15,469 bases of DNA from Methanotrichaceae archaeon (GTDB taxonomy: Archaea > Halobacteriota > Methanosarcinia > Methanotrichales > Methanotrichaceae), in assembly GCA_013329455.1 (NCBI GenBank), contig DUKF01000219.1:1-15469 (forward strand), read 5' to 3'. The notes beneath the pieces are model-generated. The model was not told the origin of the DNA, made no database searches, and worked only from the letters and a program-made list of their open reading frames with translations. Within the stretch, counting starts at the first letter, position 1, and every line of letters begins with the position of its first letter. The translations under genes and the position numbers were made by a program. This document shows, in pieces, positions 6,965-14,160 of this stretch.

Positions 6965-8302
6965 TTAGAGCAGCGGCAGGTACTTTTCGATCTCCCACTG
7001 GCTGACGTCGGTCCTGTACTCGTCCCACTCAACCTTCTTCGATGCGAGGAAGTTGGTGAAGATGTGGTCTCCGAGGGCCTCTCTCATGAGATCGCTCTTC
7101 TCGGTGAGCATCAGAGCCTCGATCAGGCTTCCGGGCAGCGAAGTGATCCCTGCCTTTCCCTTCTCAGCCTCGGTCATCTTGAAGATGTCCTGCTCGATCG
7201 GCTCGGGGAGTTCGTACTTGTTCTTGATGCCGTCCATCCCGGCAGCGAGCATGACAGAGAACGCGAGGTACGGGTTTGCTCCTGGGTCGGGGCTCCTGTA
7301 CTCGACTCTTGTGGCGTTCTCCTTTCCGGGCTTGTACATCGGCATCCTGACAAGGGCTGACCTGTTCCTCCTCGCCCAGGATATGTAGACCGGAGCCTCG
7401 TATCCGGGGACGAGACGCTTGTAGGAGTTGACCCACTGGTTGGTGACCGCTGTCATCTCAGGAGCGTGCTTCAGAAGGCCTGCGATGTAGTGCTTGCCAA
7501 GATCGGAGAGGTTGTACTCGTCGTCGGCATCGAAGAATGCGTTCCTCTCGCCCTTGAAGAGCGACTGGTGGACGTGCATCCCGGTACCGTTCTCGCCGAA
7601 GATCGGCTTTGGCATGAAGGTTGCGTAGTAGCCGTGCTGCTGAGCGATCTCTTTCACGACGATCCTGTAGGTCATCATGATGTCGGCCATCTTCTGGGCC
7701 TCCTGGTAGCGAAGATCGATCTCGTGCTGGGAGGGTGCAACCTCATGGTGGCTGTACTCGACATCGATACCCATCGACTCCAAGGTCACAATCGTGTCGC
7801 GACGCAGGTTGCTTGCTGCGTCCATGGTGGTCATGGCATCGAAGTAGCCGCCCTTGTCGAGAACCTCGGTCCCCTTATCGTCCTTGAAGTAGAAGTACTC
7901 GAGCTCGGGGCCCACGTAGAGGTCGTAGCCCATCTCCTTCAGCTTGCCCAGGTTCTTCTTCAGGATGTACCTGGGGTCGCCCTCATAGGGGCTTCCGTTT
8001 GGCTGGAGGATGTCGCAGAACATCCTGCCCACGTTCTGGCCCACCTTCGCCCTCCAGGGAAGAATCTGGAAGGTGTCGGGGTCGGGCATGGCGACCATGT
8101 CGCTCTCTTCGATCCTCGCGAAGCCCTGGATCGAGGAGCCGTCAAAGCCCATGCCTTCCTCAAAAGCTCCTTCAAGCTCAGACGGTGAGATCGCAAAGCT
8201 TTTGGGAAGACCCAGAATGTCAGTAAACCACAATCGGACGAACTTGACTTGGCTCGCCTCGATCGCCTCAAACACCTTTTGTTTCTTATCCAAAGATCCC
8301 AT
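6965..8302 (-). CDS. glnA: Glutamine synthetase, type I-alpha
   Basis: Makes glutamine from glutamate, ammonia and ATP; the main ammonium-assimilation enzyme, a cytosolic dodecamer. All family landmarks are present over 445 residues: FDGSSIQGFARIEESDM at 53-69, GPELEYF at 131-137 (metal-binding glutamates), HHEVAPSQHEID at 185-196, NGTGMHVHQS at 238-247 (ATP/glutamate site), NSYKRLVPG at 292-300 and RVEYRSPDPGANPYLA at 332-347. The length and absence of the extra ~25-residue insertion mark the alpha type, not the longer adenylylated beta type. Arg63 in GFARIEES corresponds to the arginine that gives glutamine feedback inhibition in Bacillus. The ATG at 8302 has no ribosome site; instead a TATA box lies about 26 bases upstream, so translation is probably leaderless. 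It is divergent from a ribbon-helix-helix regulator gene, which may control it. Very confident. Confidence 0.97.
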   Translation of the reverse strand: MGSLDKKQKVFEAIEASQVKFVRLWFTDILGLPKSFAISPSELEGAFEEGMGFDGSSIQGFARIEESDMVAMPDPDTFQILPWRAKVGQNVGRMFCDILQPNGSPYEGDPRYILKKNLGKLKEMGYDLYVGPELEYFYFKDDKGTEVLDKGGYFDAMTTMDAASNLRRDTIVTLESMGIDVEYSHHEVAPSQHEIDLRYQEAQKMADIMMTYRIVVKEIAQQHGYYATFMPKPIFGENGTGMHVHQSLFKGERNAFFDADDEYNLSDLGKHYIAGLLKHAPEMTAVTNQWVNSYKRLVPGYEAPVYISWARRNRSALVRMPMYKPGKENATRVEYRSPDPGANPYLAFSVMLAAGMDGIKNKYELPEPIEQDIFKMTEAEKGKAGITSLPGSLIEALMLTEKSDLMREALGDHIFTNFLASKKVEWDEYRTDVSQWEIEKYLPLL

Positions 8303-8324
8303 GAATACAATTCTGGCTCAAAAA

Positions 8325-8332
8325 TATTTATA
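8325..8332 (-). promoter_or_regulatory. glnA TATA box (leaderless promoter)
   Basis: On the minus strand this reads TATAAATA, centred about 26 bases before the glnA ATG. Archaeal transcription begins about 25 bases after the TATA centre, so the start would coincide with or lie within a few bases of the start codon. No ribosome binding site is present, consistent with a leaderless mRNA. Confidence 0.65.
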
Positions 8333-8346
8333 TCTGTTTAGGGCGT

Positions 8347-8365
8347 CTTCACAAAAGTTGTGAAG
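8347..8365. promoter_or_regulatory. Perfect inverted repeat between glnA and the RHH gene (operator candidate)
   Basis: CTTCACAA, spacer AAG, TTGTGAAG: eight matched positions each side. It sits just upstream of the glnA TATA/BRE region (about 45-63 bases before the glnA ATG) and about 84-102 bases before the RHH start codon, where a regulator could act on either gene. It does not match the GGAA-N6-TTCC type of NrpR site known from methanogen nitrogen genes. Ribbon-helix-helix proteins bind inverted repeats, so the adjacent regulator is the obvious candidate; that link is inferred. Confidence 0.5.
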
Positions 8366-8448
8366 GGATCAGACTGTGTTGAATTATTTGAGACTGTCCT
8401 GTATGCACAAAAAAGGTAAATACATGCAATAGGAAAGGGAGATCCGCT

Positions 8449-8994
8449 ATGGCAAAAGCGCCGGAGAGAGTCACAATCGCCCTTGACGCAGAGTCCGCAA
8501 AACTGTTTCGAGAGATGAGGGAAGATCTGGGGGTATCTCAGAGCGAACTGATGCGAGAGGCTTTGAAGTTCTACAGCAAGCACAAGGCTCTCTTCGACTC
8601 TGTCGACGAGGAGAAGATCTACGCCTATTCTGAGATGCTCTCCGTCGGCGAGCACATAATCCTCGACATCGACCACTGGATACTGTTTCTCAGCTTCATC
8701 GATACGCACCCTGACAAGGATAAGTTCTGGGAGATGCACCAGAGGGTATCGCAGGCTCATGCCGAGGAGTTCAAACACAAAAATCACAAGGCTGAAACGG
8801 TTCTCAGGAGGCTTGAGCTATGCAACCTCTTCAAGCTGAGCAAAACCTCCGAGACCGACTTCACCCTGCTCCTCGGACACGACATTCCAAAAAAGTTCGT
8901 CATGATGGAGCTTGAGGGTATCTTCTCCAAAATGGGGATCAAGGTGGACATAAAAGAAGACTTCTCAAAGCTGAGGATTAAAATCCTGCCTTGA
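8449..8994 (+). CDS. Ribbon-helix-helix (CopG/Arc-type) transcriptional regulator with uncharacterised C-terminal domain
   Basis: Residues 7-42 have the ribbon-helix-helix pattern: a short strand (RVTIAL), a first helix (DAESAKLFREMREDLG), the turn VSQSEL, and a second helix MREALKFYSKH. Such proteins dimerise and insert the paired strands into the major groove. The rest of the 181-residue protein is soluble alpha/beta, rich in charged residues, with a histidine-bearing middle (MHQRVSQAHAEEFKHKNH) and a beta-alpha-beta-like end. It lacks the NikR ACT-domain histidine/cysteine nickel pattern as far as I can see, so it should not be called NikR. The start ATG has GGGAGAT six bases upstream. It diverges from glnA across a region with a perfect inverted repeat, which suggests autoregulation and possibly nitrogen-related control. 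Fold confident, target inferred. Confidence 0.78.
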   Translation: MAKAPERVTIALDAESAKLFREMREDLGVSQSELMREALKFYSKHKALFDSVDEEKIYAYSEMLSVGEHIILDIDHWILFLSFIDTHPDKDKFWEMHQRVSQAHAEEFKHKNHKAETVLRRLELCNLFKLSKTSETDFTLLLGHDIPKKFVMMELEGIFSKMGIKVDIKEDFSKLRIKILP

Positions 8995-9067
8995 AAGCCT
9001 CTTTTAAGTCGAACTGGTCATTGATGCGCCCGTCTTCCCGAACGGCCTTTTTCAGCAAGCTCCCTTT

Positions 9068-10018
9068 TCAGCGGCGATTCAGGAGTGACTCCACCGCCAC
9101 CTCGATAGATCCCCTGGAGTTGTGACCAGGTGTCCAGCCGAGTTTCTCCATCGCCTCGATCGAAAGGAGCATCGTCTTCACGTCGCCCTTCCAGCCGCGA
9201 CCCTCTATCCCGCCAGTGTAGCTGTACTTGACGTCCTCGAGGTTCATCTTCTCGACCACCACATCTGCGATTTCAGTCACGTCCACCGAGTCGACAGAGC
9301 CTATGTTGAAGACGTTGACCCGATCGCGGGAATGGGTCAAAGAGAATATCATCGCACCGACGCAGTCGTGGACCTCGAGATATGATTTCCTCTGCTTGCC
9401 AGAGCCGAGGATCTCCAGCTCTTTCGGGTTTTTCTCAAGCTTCTTTATGAAGTCGACCAGAACCCCGTGTGTCCCCCTCTCGCCGACGATGTTTGCGAAC
9501 CTGTATATCCAGGATCTCATCTCGAAAGTGTGACAGTAAGCTGAGATCAGGGCCTCACAGGCGAGCTTCGATGCGCCGTACAGGGATATCGGCAAAAGCG
9601 GCCCGTAATCTTCGGGAGTCGGTACGATCCCAGCCTCGCCGTAGACGGTGGATGTGGACGTGAAGGCGATCTCCAACACCTCCTTTTTTCGCATCGATTC
9701 GAGGAGATTATAGGTTGCGATTACGTTCTGGTCGAGGTGGGTTCGGGTGTCTTCGGCCCCGATCTTGACGTCCGGGTTTGCGGCCAGGTGGAAGACCAGG
9801 TCTTTGCCCTCAAGAGCCGTCTCGACGGCGGCAGGGTCCAAAAGGTCCGCTTCGATCAGGTTGAAGTTCGGGTTTGAGATGTGATCTGCGATCAACTCCA
9901 TCTTTCCGGAGCTGAAATTGTCAAGGACGGTGACTCTGTTCGACTCGAGTAGCCGGTCGACCAGGTGGCTTCCTATGAAGCCTGCGCCGCCCGTGACTAG
10001 GATGGATCTATTTTTCAT
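9068..10018 (-). CDS. NAD-dependent sugar-nucleotide epimerase/dehydratase (UDP-glucose 4-epimerase-like)
   Basis: A short-chain dehydrogenase of the extended type. It has the Rossmann GGAGFIG at residues 10-16, VLDNFSSG at 31-38, HLAANPDV at 77-84, the catalytic set TSTSTVYGE (120-128) with Tyr147 and Lys151 in SLYGASK, and the sugar-nucleotide-binding C-terminal lobe (FNIGSVDSVDVTEIADVV). Likely substrate is a UDP-hexose, interconverted at C4 for surface glycans or protein glycosylation; the exact sugar cannot be read. The 316-residue length is typical. An in-frame GTG lies six codons upstream (10036), but the ATG at 10018 puts the nucleotide motif at the normal distance from the N-terminus and has GAGG about 12 bases upstream. 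It lies about 70 bases after the DUF364 gene on the same strand and may be read through from the fmd operon, although no functional link is apparent. Confidence 0.9.
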   Translation of the reverse strand: MKNRSILVTGGAGFIGSHLVDRLLESNRVTVLDNFSSGKMELIADHISNPNFNLIEADLLDPAAVETALEGKDLVFHLAANPDVKIGAEDTRTHLDQNVIATYNLLESMRKKEVLEIAFTSTSTVYGEAGIVPTPEDYGPLLPISLYGASKLACEALISAYCHTFEMRSWIYRFANIVGERGTHGVLVDFIKKLEKNPKELEILGSGKQRKSYLEVHDCVGAMIFSLTHSRDRVNVFNIGSVDSVDVTEIADVVVEKMNLEDVKYSYTGGIEGRGWKGDVKTMLLSIEAMEKLGWTPGHNSRGSIEVAVESLLNRR

Positions 10019-10090
10019 CAACTCAGTTCGCCTCACTCCAGGATTTCGAGAAGTGGGATTTTATGGTGTCGCTCGATCAAATTAAGAAAA

Positions 10091-10873
10091 TCACTCAGAA
10101 CAGTCACACCACCGTTCTAGGCCGAGAAGGTGAGCGGCCCCGGCGATTGTGGTACCGTAGAAGACGACCCTGCTCGCGTGCTGTTCCGCTGACTCCAGAA
10201 GGCCGTCGATTGTGCCGTTAACGAGAGTCGTGCCCGTAATCAAAACGAGAGAGCATTTATCGAAGAGGAGATCGGGACAGGTTCCGTCCAGGACCTCGAC
10301 CCCGAAACGGACCTCGCCAGCGCAGGCCAGGTCCGAGACCATAACCGTCTCCGGTCCCAGGACATCGACCAGGGACGATAGAAGAGCGGGCTGCATCCCA
10401 ACGAGCCCCACGCTGTCTGCACCCAATTCCTTCACCCATCGGCCAAGTCCAGCGGCACAATCGCCAGGACCCCGATCTCTGCAATGGATCGTCCCCTCCA
10501 CGAGCCCCAGGTTTCTGAGAACGGCGTTGATGGTGGAGACGAGAACGGCCCGCTCGAAAGTCTCCCTCAACGAAAGCTTGAGCACCTCTTCAAGAGTTCC
10601 GCTGAAGCTTCCGGCTGCAGACGTGAAAGCCTGGCCCAGGGACCCCCGATAGACCGCCTGCATCAGAACCTCTTTTCCCCTCAGAAGGGGAAAGTCGTCC
10701 ATCTCAGGATTCCCGATCGCCTCAAAGGTGCTCAATGGGCGCATCGCCACAACCTGATCGTCAAGCTCGCCCCTCTTCATGCCATTTTCAGCGGACCATC
10801 GGTCCAGCTCGGCGACGAACCGCACTCTCACGAGTTCCAGCAGATCCAGTTTCACGATCTCTTCACTTTTCAT
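10091..10873 (-). CDS. DUF4213/DUF364 protein (putative heavy-metal chelation family)
   Basis: The N-terminal half (residues about 1-100, with MSxxFEAIGNPEMDDFPLLRGKE-like features) matches the DUF4213 layout. The second half has the DUF364 pattern: GDCAAGLGRWVKELGADSVGLVG, a Rossmann-like core, VMVSDL, and TGTTLVNGTIDGLLE near the end. The family is proposed to chelate metals, often beside molybdenum or tungsten enzyme genes; biochemical function is unproven. At 260 residues the C-terminus stops at ERWCDCSE, earlier than the longer members I recall, and carries two cysteines in a CDC. The open frame starts at 10972, but the ATG at 10873 is preceded closely by GGTGGAAAG and starts with the domain, so it was chosen. 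It follows the fdhD-like gene by 37 bases and is probably in the fmd operon. Family confident, role inferred. Confidence 0.78.
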   Translation of the reverse strand: MKSEEIVKLDLLELVRVRFVAELDRWSAENGMKRGELDDQVVAMRPLSTFEAIGNPEMDDFPLLRGKEVLMQAVYRGSLGQAFTSAAGSFSGTLEEVLKLSLRETFERAVLVSTINAVLRNLGLVEGTIHCRDRGPGDCAAGLGRWVKELGADSVGLVGMQPALLSSLVDVLGPETVMVSDLACAGEVRFGVEVLDGTCPDLLFDKCSLVLITGTTLVNGTIDGLLESAEQHASRVVFYGTTIAGAAHLLGLERWCDCSE

Positions 10874-10910
10874 CTTTCCACCTGGGATTCGAAAAAATTC
10901 AACGCTGAGG

Positions 10911-11591
10911 TCACGAGATCCTCTCTTCGCCGGAGTGGACGTAGAGGTTCGGTCTCTTGGCGAAGGCCGCAAAGGTCATCCCCAACCTCCGAGCAAGCTC
11001 GATTCCCGCGTTCAACGGAGCTGCCCTGCTGGCGAGGATCGGAACCTCTGCCCTTGCGGCCTTGTCCAAAGCTGAGGATCTGCTCACATCCTCGCAGAAG
11101 AAAGTGACCTTGCCGTCCTCCCGGAGTACTAAGGCTGAGTGGATGCCTCCGGTCCTCCTCCAGAGGAGGGCGCGCTCGTTGAGCAGGTCCACCGCTCTGA
11201 AGATCGCATCGGAACTCATCTTCAGGTCAGAGACGATCGGACGAACGTCTTTTTGGAACTTTCGGCCCCTGCACTCACAGATCAGAGCTTTGCCCTCCGT
11301 CCTGACTGAGACGAGATCATCAAAGCCGTCGATCAGCCCCTCGCAGACGAGATGCCCGACAGCCAGCTCTTCGAGCTGCGACGGGAGGCAGAATAGATCC
11401 AAAACGGTGATTCCATCGAGGATTACTGCGATCCTCTCCTCGATGGCAACGTCCACCTTCAGACTCCGCCTCTCGATGCTCGAGATCTCGATGCACCTTG
11501 CCGTCTGAAAAGCGGCGGCCGAATCGAGCTGCTCCGACCTCCAGAACTCCTCCGACCTCCCGATACGTTCCGCGTGCCAGTCTTCTCTCAT
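10911..11591 (-). CDS. Divergent FdhD-like protein lacking the cysteine motif and an internal segment
   Basis: FdhD (sulfur carrier) inserts the terminal sulfido ligand into the molybdopterin cofactor of formate dehydrogenases. Similar landmarks here are LEELAVGHLVCEGLI at 73-87, RRTGGIHSALVL at 145-156, CEDVSRSSALDK at 166-177 and APLNAGIELARRLGMTFAAFAK to the end with NLYVHSGEERI. Two departures stand out. The CGxCG-like cysteine motif expected before the TGG region is absent (the span is SDLKMSSDAIFRAVDLL). ALDK-177 runs straight into AARAEVPIL, omitting roughly 30 residues that normally include the SGR motif. EDVGRHNALDK has also become EDVSRSSALDK. At 226 residues it is short but the frame is intact. 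GAGGTG lies six bases before the ATG. Its position, 43 bases after fmdB, suggests a role for the Fmd cofactor. Homology confident; ordinary FdhD chemistry doubtful. Confidence 0.78.
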   Translation of the reverse strand: MREDWHAERIGRSEEFWRSEQLDSAAAFQTARCIEISSIERRSLKVDVAIEERIAVILDGITVLDLFCLPSQLEELAVGHLVCEGLIDGFDDLVSVRTEGKALICECRGRKFQKDVRPIVSDLKMSSDAIFRAVDLLNERALLWRRTGGIHSALVLREDGKVTFFCEDVSRSSALDKAARAEVPILASRAAPLNAGIELARRLGMTFAAFAKRPNLYVHSGEERIS

Positions 11592-11634
11592 CGTTCACAC
11601 CTCGCTGATATAATGGCTTTTCAAGCCCGCCGTC

Positions 11635-12936
11635 TCACTTCAGCTCTTTCACCCGGTCGAAGATCTGTTTCAGGGTGCCCTCGTTGCTCTCGGTGAAAGA
11701 GAAGGGGGAGGAGGCAAAGGGCCTGAAGTAGACGGGAACGTCGTCGAGCCTGTAGAAGGTCCCGTCGCACTCCATGGCGTCGATCACACCAGGAAGCACC
11801 ACATCAGAGACGAGAGTTGTCGGGCATGGGGCTATGTCGATAGAGATCGTCGGGATCTCAGCAAGACGCTCCGCGCACTGGGCCGGAAGGTGGGATGCGA
11901 GGTCCGCGGAGACGACCAATGCCGCGTCGACGTCCTTCTCACGTAAGAGGTCCACGGCCGTGAACTCGCCCGGGTTGTACCTTGGATAGCCTCTTGCGAA
12001 ATCGAGGCCGAAGGGGTAGCCGTAAAGGTATGATGCAATCTGGTTGAATCCGGCGACGTTGCAGTGTCCCCTCAGGGCCCCAATGACGAACTTGGTGTGG
12101 GAGTTCAGCTCTTTAACGAGGTTGAAGGCAAGCTCCGTGTTCCTGTGCTTTCCGTAGGAGGAGGCGATCCCGAGGCCGACGTAAATCGTCCCGAAGTTGC
12201 AGTCCTTCATCATCTCCAGCATCTCCTCCATGATCGGAATTGGGACCCCTGTTATCTCTTCTACGGAAAGGTTAGGTCTCCGCCCGTGAAGGAGGGTGAG
12301 AAGTGCCGAGAGCAGCTCGTAATCGGTGTTGGGCTTGAGCTGGACGTGAAGGTCGGAGTTTTTGGCCGTCGTCGACCTTCGGGGGTCGACGGTGATCACG
12401 GTCCGATCGAACCTCCCCCTCCGGGTCCAGTGGCCCCGCGGATAGATGGCGTAGCGGGACATGTGCCTGGGCATCGACTCAAGTGGGTTGGACCCCCAGT
12501 AGACAGCGAGGTCACACCTGATCTTGCTCTGTCCAGCCGTTGCCCCGACCCTTCCTGCCTCCTGGATCCCCATGGCCGTGGGGCCGTGGCAGACAGTGGA
12601 GTTGGAGTCGACGGCGGCACCCAAATGCTCGCCCAGATGGAGGCCCACTTCCATCGCCTCGCAGGAGGTCTCGCTCCCCATGAAGAGGAGGGGGCGCTTC
12701 GATTCGGCCAAAATCTCGGCAGCCCTCTGGATCGCCGCATCCCATGAGACGGCCCTCTGCTCGCCGTCCACGGTCATCATTGGCTCTCGAATCCTGTGGG
12801 CGCTCACGAGCTCCTGGAACTTCGCGTTTCCCATCTTGCAGGCGTTCTTAACAGTCAGGCGCTCGCCATCCAGCTCGACCTGGACGTCGTCGCAGGAGGC
12901 CCCGCAGACGGGACAGATGACGTTCTTGAAAGCCAT
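11635..12936 (-). CDS. fmdB: Formylmethanofuran dehydrogenase subunit B (molybdo/tungstopterin catalytic subunit)
   Basis: The catalytic subunit that reduces CO2 to formate before transfer to methanofuran, or the reverse. The N-terminus has the [4Fe-4S] cysteines Cys8, Cys11, Cys15 and Cys33 (CPVCGASC...ACKMG). NSTVCHGPT at 112-120 holds Cys116, which corresponds to the Mo/W-ligating cysteine (Cys118 of the M. wolfei enzyme); it is Cys, not selenocysteine. Later segments bind the two pterin-guanine dinucleotides (YWGSNPLESMPRH, VITVDPRRSTTAK, YVGLGIASSYGKHRN, GALRGHCNVAGFNQ). The 433-residue length is normal. A TTG two codons upstream is in frame, but the ATG at 12936 has GGAGGGG six bases upstream and follows the fmdD stop by two bases. 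The fdhD-like gene follows. Whether Mo or W is used cannot be read from it. Confidence 0.96.
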   Translation of the reverse strand: MAFKNVICPVCGASCDDVQVELDGERLTVKNACKMGNAKFQELVSAHRIREPMMTVDGEQRAVSWDAAIQRAAEILAESKRPLLFMGSETSCEAMEVGLHLGEHLGAAVDSNSTVCHGPTAMGIQEAGRVGATAGQSKIRCDLAVYWGSNPLESMPRHMSRYAIYPRGHWTRRGRFDRTVITVDPRRSTTAKNSDLHVQLKPNTDYELLSALLTLLHGRRPNLSVEEITGVPIPIMEEMLEMMKDCNFGTIYVGLGIASSYGKHRNTELAFNLVKELNSHTKFVIGALRGHCNVAGFNQIASYLYGYPFGLDFARGYPRYNPGEFTAVDLLREKDVDAALVVSADLASHLPAQCAERLAEIPTISIDIAPCPTTLVSDVVLPGVIDAMECDGTFYRLDDVPVYFRPFASSPFSFTESNEGTLKQIFDRVKELK

Positions 12937-12938
12937 TT

Positions 12939-13331
12939 TCAACCCCTCCTCAGCACGGATCTTGCAATCTCTTCTGCGCTCAAAACCTCTTCCTCGGAGG
13001 GCTCAATCAGGACGGGGCCTCCCTTGTAGAGTGGCGAGCCCGTCGAGAAGGTCTCGGGATCGACGACGGCGTTCGCCCAGATTGCTCTCGGCATGAAGAC
13101 CTGGCCCGGCAGGACCGAGAGGTCCACTTTCGCAAAGACCGTCACAGCTCGCTTTTCGTCCTTCGTTATGACTCTGACCTTCTCAGGAGATCCGATGGTC
13201 TCAAGGTCGCTCGGGCTTACGGTGCAGACTGCACACTCCATCTTGTACTCCTCGGTGAGCTTGTCGCCACCTTTGGCGAGCCTGCCTTCGTTTATGGTGC
13301 TCCCGCTGTTCAAAAGGACCTCGAGCCTCAT
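12939..13331 (-). CDS. fmdD: Formylmethanofuran dehydrogenase subunit D (molybdopterin dinucleotide-binding)
   Basis: A 130-residue beta-barrel subunit homologous to the C-terminal domain of larger molybdopterin enzymes. It caps the pterin cofactor held by subunit B. Characteristic residues include GDKLTEEYKMECAVCTVSP at 22-40, VDLSVLPGQVFMPRAIWANAVV at about 69-90 and the STGSPLYKGGPVLIEP stretch at about 96-111. The start ATG overlaps the fmdC stop as ATGA, and the stop lies two bases before fmdB, so translational coupling within the operon is likely. Subunits D and B are fused in some other molybdopterin enzymes; here they are separate genes, as usual for this complex. Confidence 0.95.
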   Translation of the reverse strand: MRLEVLLNSGSTINEGRLAKGGDKLTEEYKMECAVCTVSPSDLETIGSPEKVRVITKDEKRAVTVFAKVDLSVLPGQVFMPRAIWANAVVDPETFSTGSPLYKGGPVLIEPSEEEVLSAEEIARSVLRRG

Positions 13332-14155
13332 CTCATCGCCTCCGCCTGGTACTCGGTAACATAGAGGACGCCCTTCGGGTTCTTGCTTACGGCGTAATCT
13401 CCGAAGAACTTGACGAACTCGCCCTCGAGCTTTTTCTCACCCATGGCGGGGTCTCGCTCAGGGCCCACCTCAATGAAGCCCGGGGTGAACTGGTGGATTC
13501 TTCCAAAAACCGCGATCATGCCGCCCACCATCTCGGCTCCGACGCCGCGGACGGCGTCTCCCTTCACCAGGATCAGGCCGCCACTCTGGCGAATGCCGCA
13601 GAAGTTCTCGACCGACCCCTCGACCAGGATCTCGCCTCCGCTAATGCCTCCGCCAAGTTGGCTTCTCGCGTTCCCACGGACCAGGATCTTTCCGCCGGAC
13701 ATCCCGCGCCAGCTCCCACGGTAAGCGGAGCCTGCGTGATCTCCGACACTTCCCTCGACCTCGAGGAGCCCTCCACTCATGTTCATCCCAGCCCAGGACC
13801 CGGCGTCCCCTCTCAACAGGATCTCGCCTCCAGCCATCTCGGATCCAAGGTGCATCCCGCTAGAGCCCCGGATCTCGATTCTGCCTCCGGTCATCTTCTG
13901 GCCTATCCTCTTGACTCTTGAGACATCCCCATCGATCAGAATCTGGACGGTTCCGCCTTCTTTCTCCGGCCCCTCCTCGTCCCAGGCCTCGACCTCGAAG
14001 AACTCGGATAGCAGGAATTCTCTCGGCCCCTGCCAGACTGCGAGAGCCCCAATTTCTGCTTCCGACTTTTCGGCGAAGGAATCGGGAGATATCAATTCTG
14101 CCTCGACCATGATGGCGATCTCACCTTTGGGGGTGAGCTTGACTTTCCGGACCAT
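13328..14155 (-). CDS. fmdC: Formylmethanofuran dehydrogenase subunit C (GXGXG beta-helix)
   Basis: A 275-residue right-handed beta-helix protein, related to the GXGXG domain of glutamate synthase, which bridges subunits A and B in the complex. The repeats are plain from about residue 95 onward: GGRIEIRGSSGMHLG, GGEILLRGDAGSWAG, GGLLEVEGSVGDHAG, GGKILVRGNARSQLG, GGEILVEGSVENFCG, GGLILVKGDAVRGVG, GGMIAVFG. Three closely spaced starts are possible (GTG 14164, ATG 14161, ATG 14155). The last was chosen because GGAGGTGAT, an ideal archaeal ribosome site, ends four bases before it. The ATG at 14161 would share a base with the fmdA stop. The stop overlaps fmdD. Very confident of identity, less of the exact start. 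Confidence 0.95.
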   Translation of the reverse strand: MVRKVKLTPKGEIAIMVEAELISPDSFAEKSEAEIGALAVWQGPREFLLSEFFEVEAWDEEGPEKEGGTVQILIDGDVSRVKRIGQKMTGGRIEIRGSSGMHLGSEMAGGEILLRGDAGSWAGMNMSGGLLEVEGSVGDHAGSAYRGSWRGMSGGKILVRGNARSQLGGGISGGEILVEGSVENFCGIRQSGGLILVKGDAVRGVGAEMVGGMIAVFGRIHQFTPGFIEVGPERDPAMGEKKLEGEFVKFFGDYAVSKNPKGVLYVTEYQAEAMR

Positions 14156-14160
14156 CCTCA

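Noticed and set aside
7466..8188. 240-codon open frame on the plus strand
   Set aside because: It is the antisense shadow of glnA, rich in Val/Leu/His/Asp as expected from the complement of GC-rich coding sequence.
8449..8994. Calling the RHH protein NikR (nickel regulator)
   Set aside because: The ACT-domain nickel-binding histidine/cysteine pattern is not apparent and the neighbour is glnA, not nickel transport.
12064..12747. 227-codon open frame on the plus strand
   Set aside because: Antisense shadow of fmdB, whose cofactor and cluster motifs are unmistakable.
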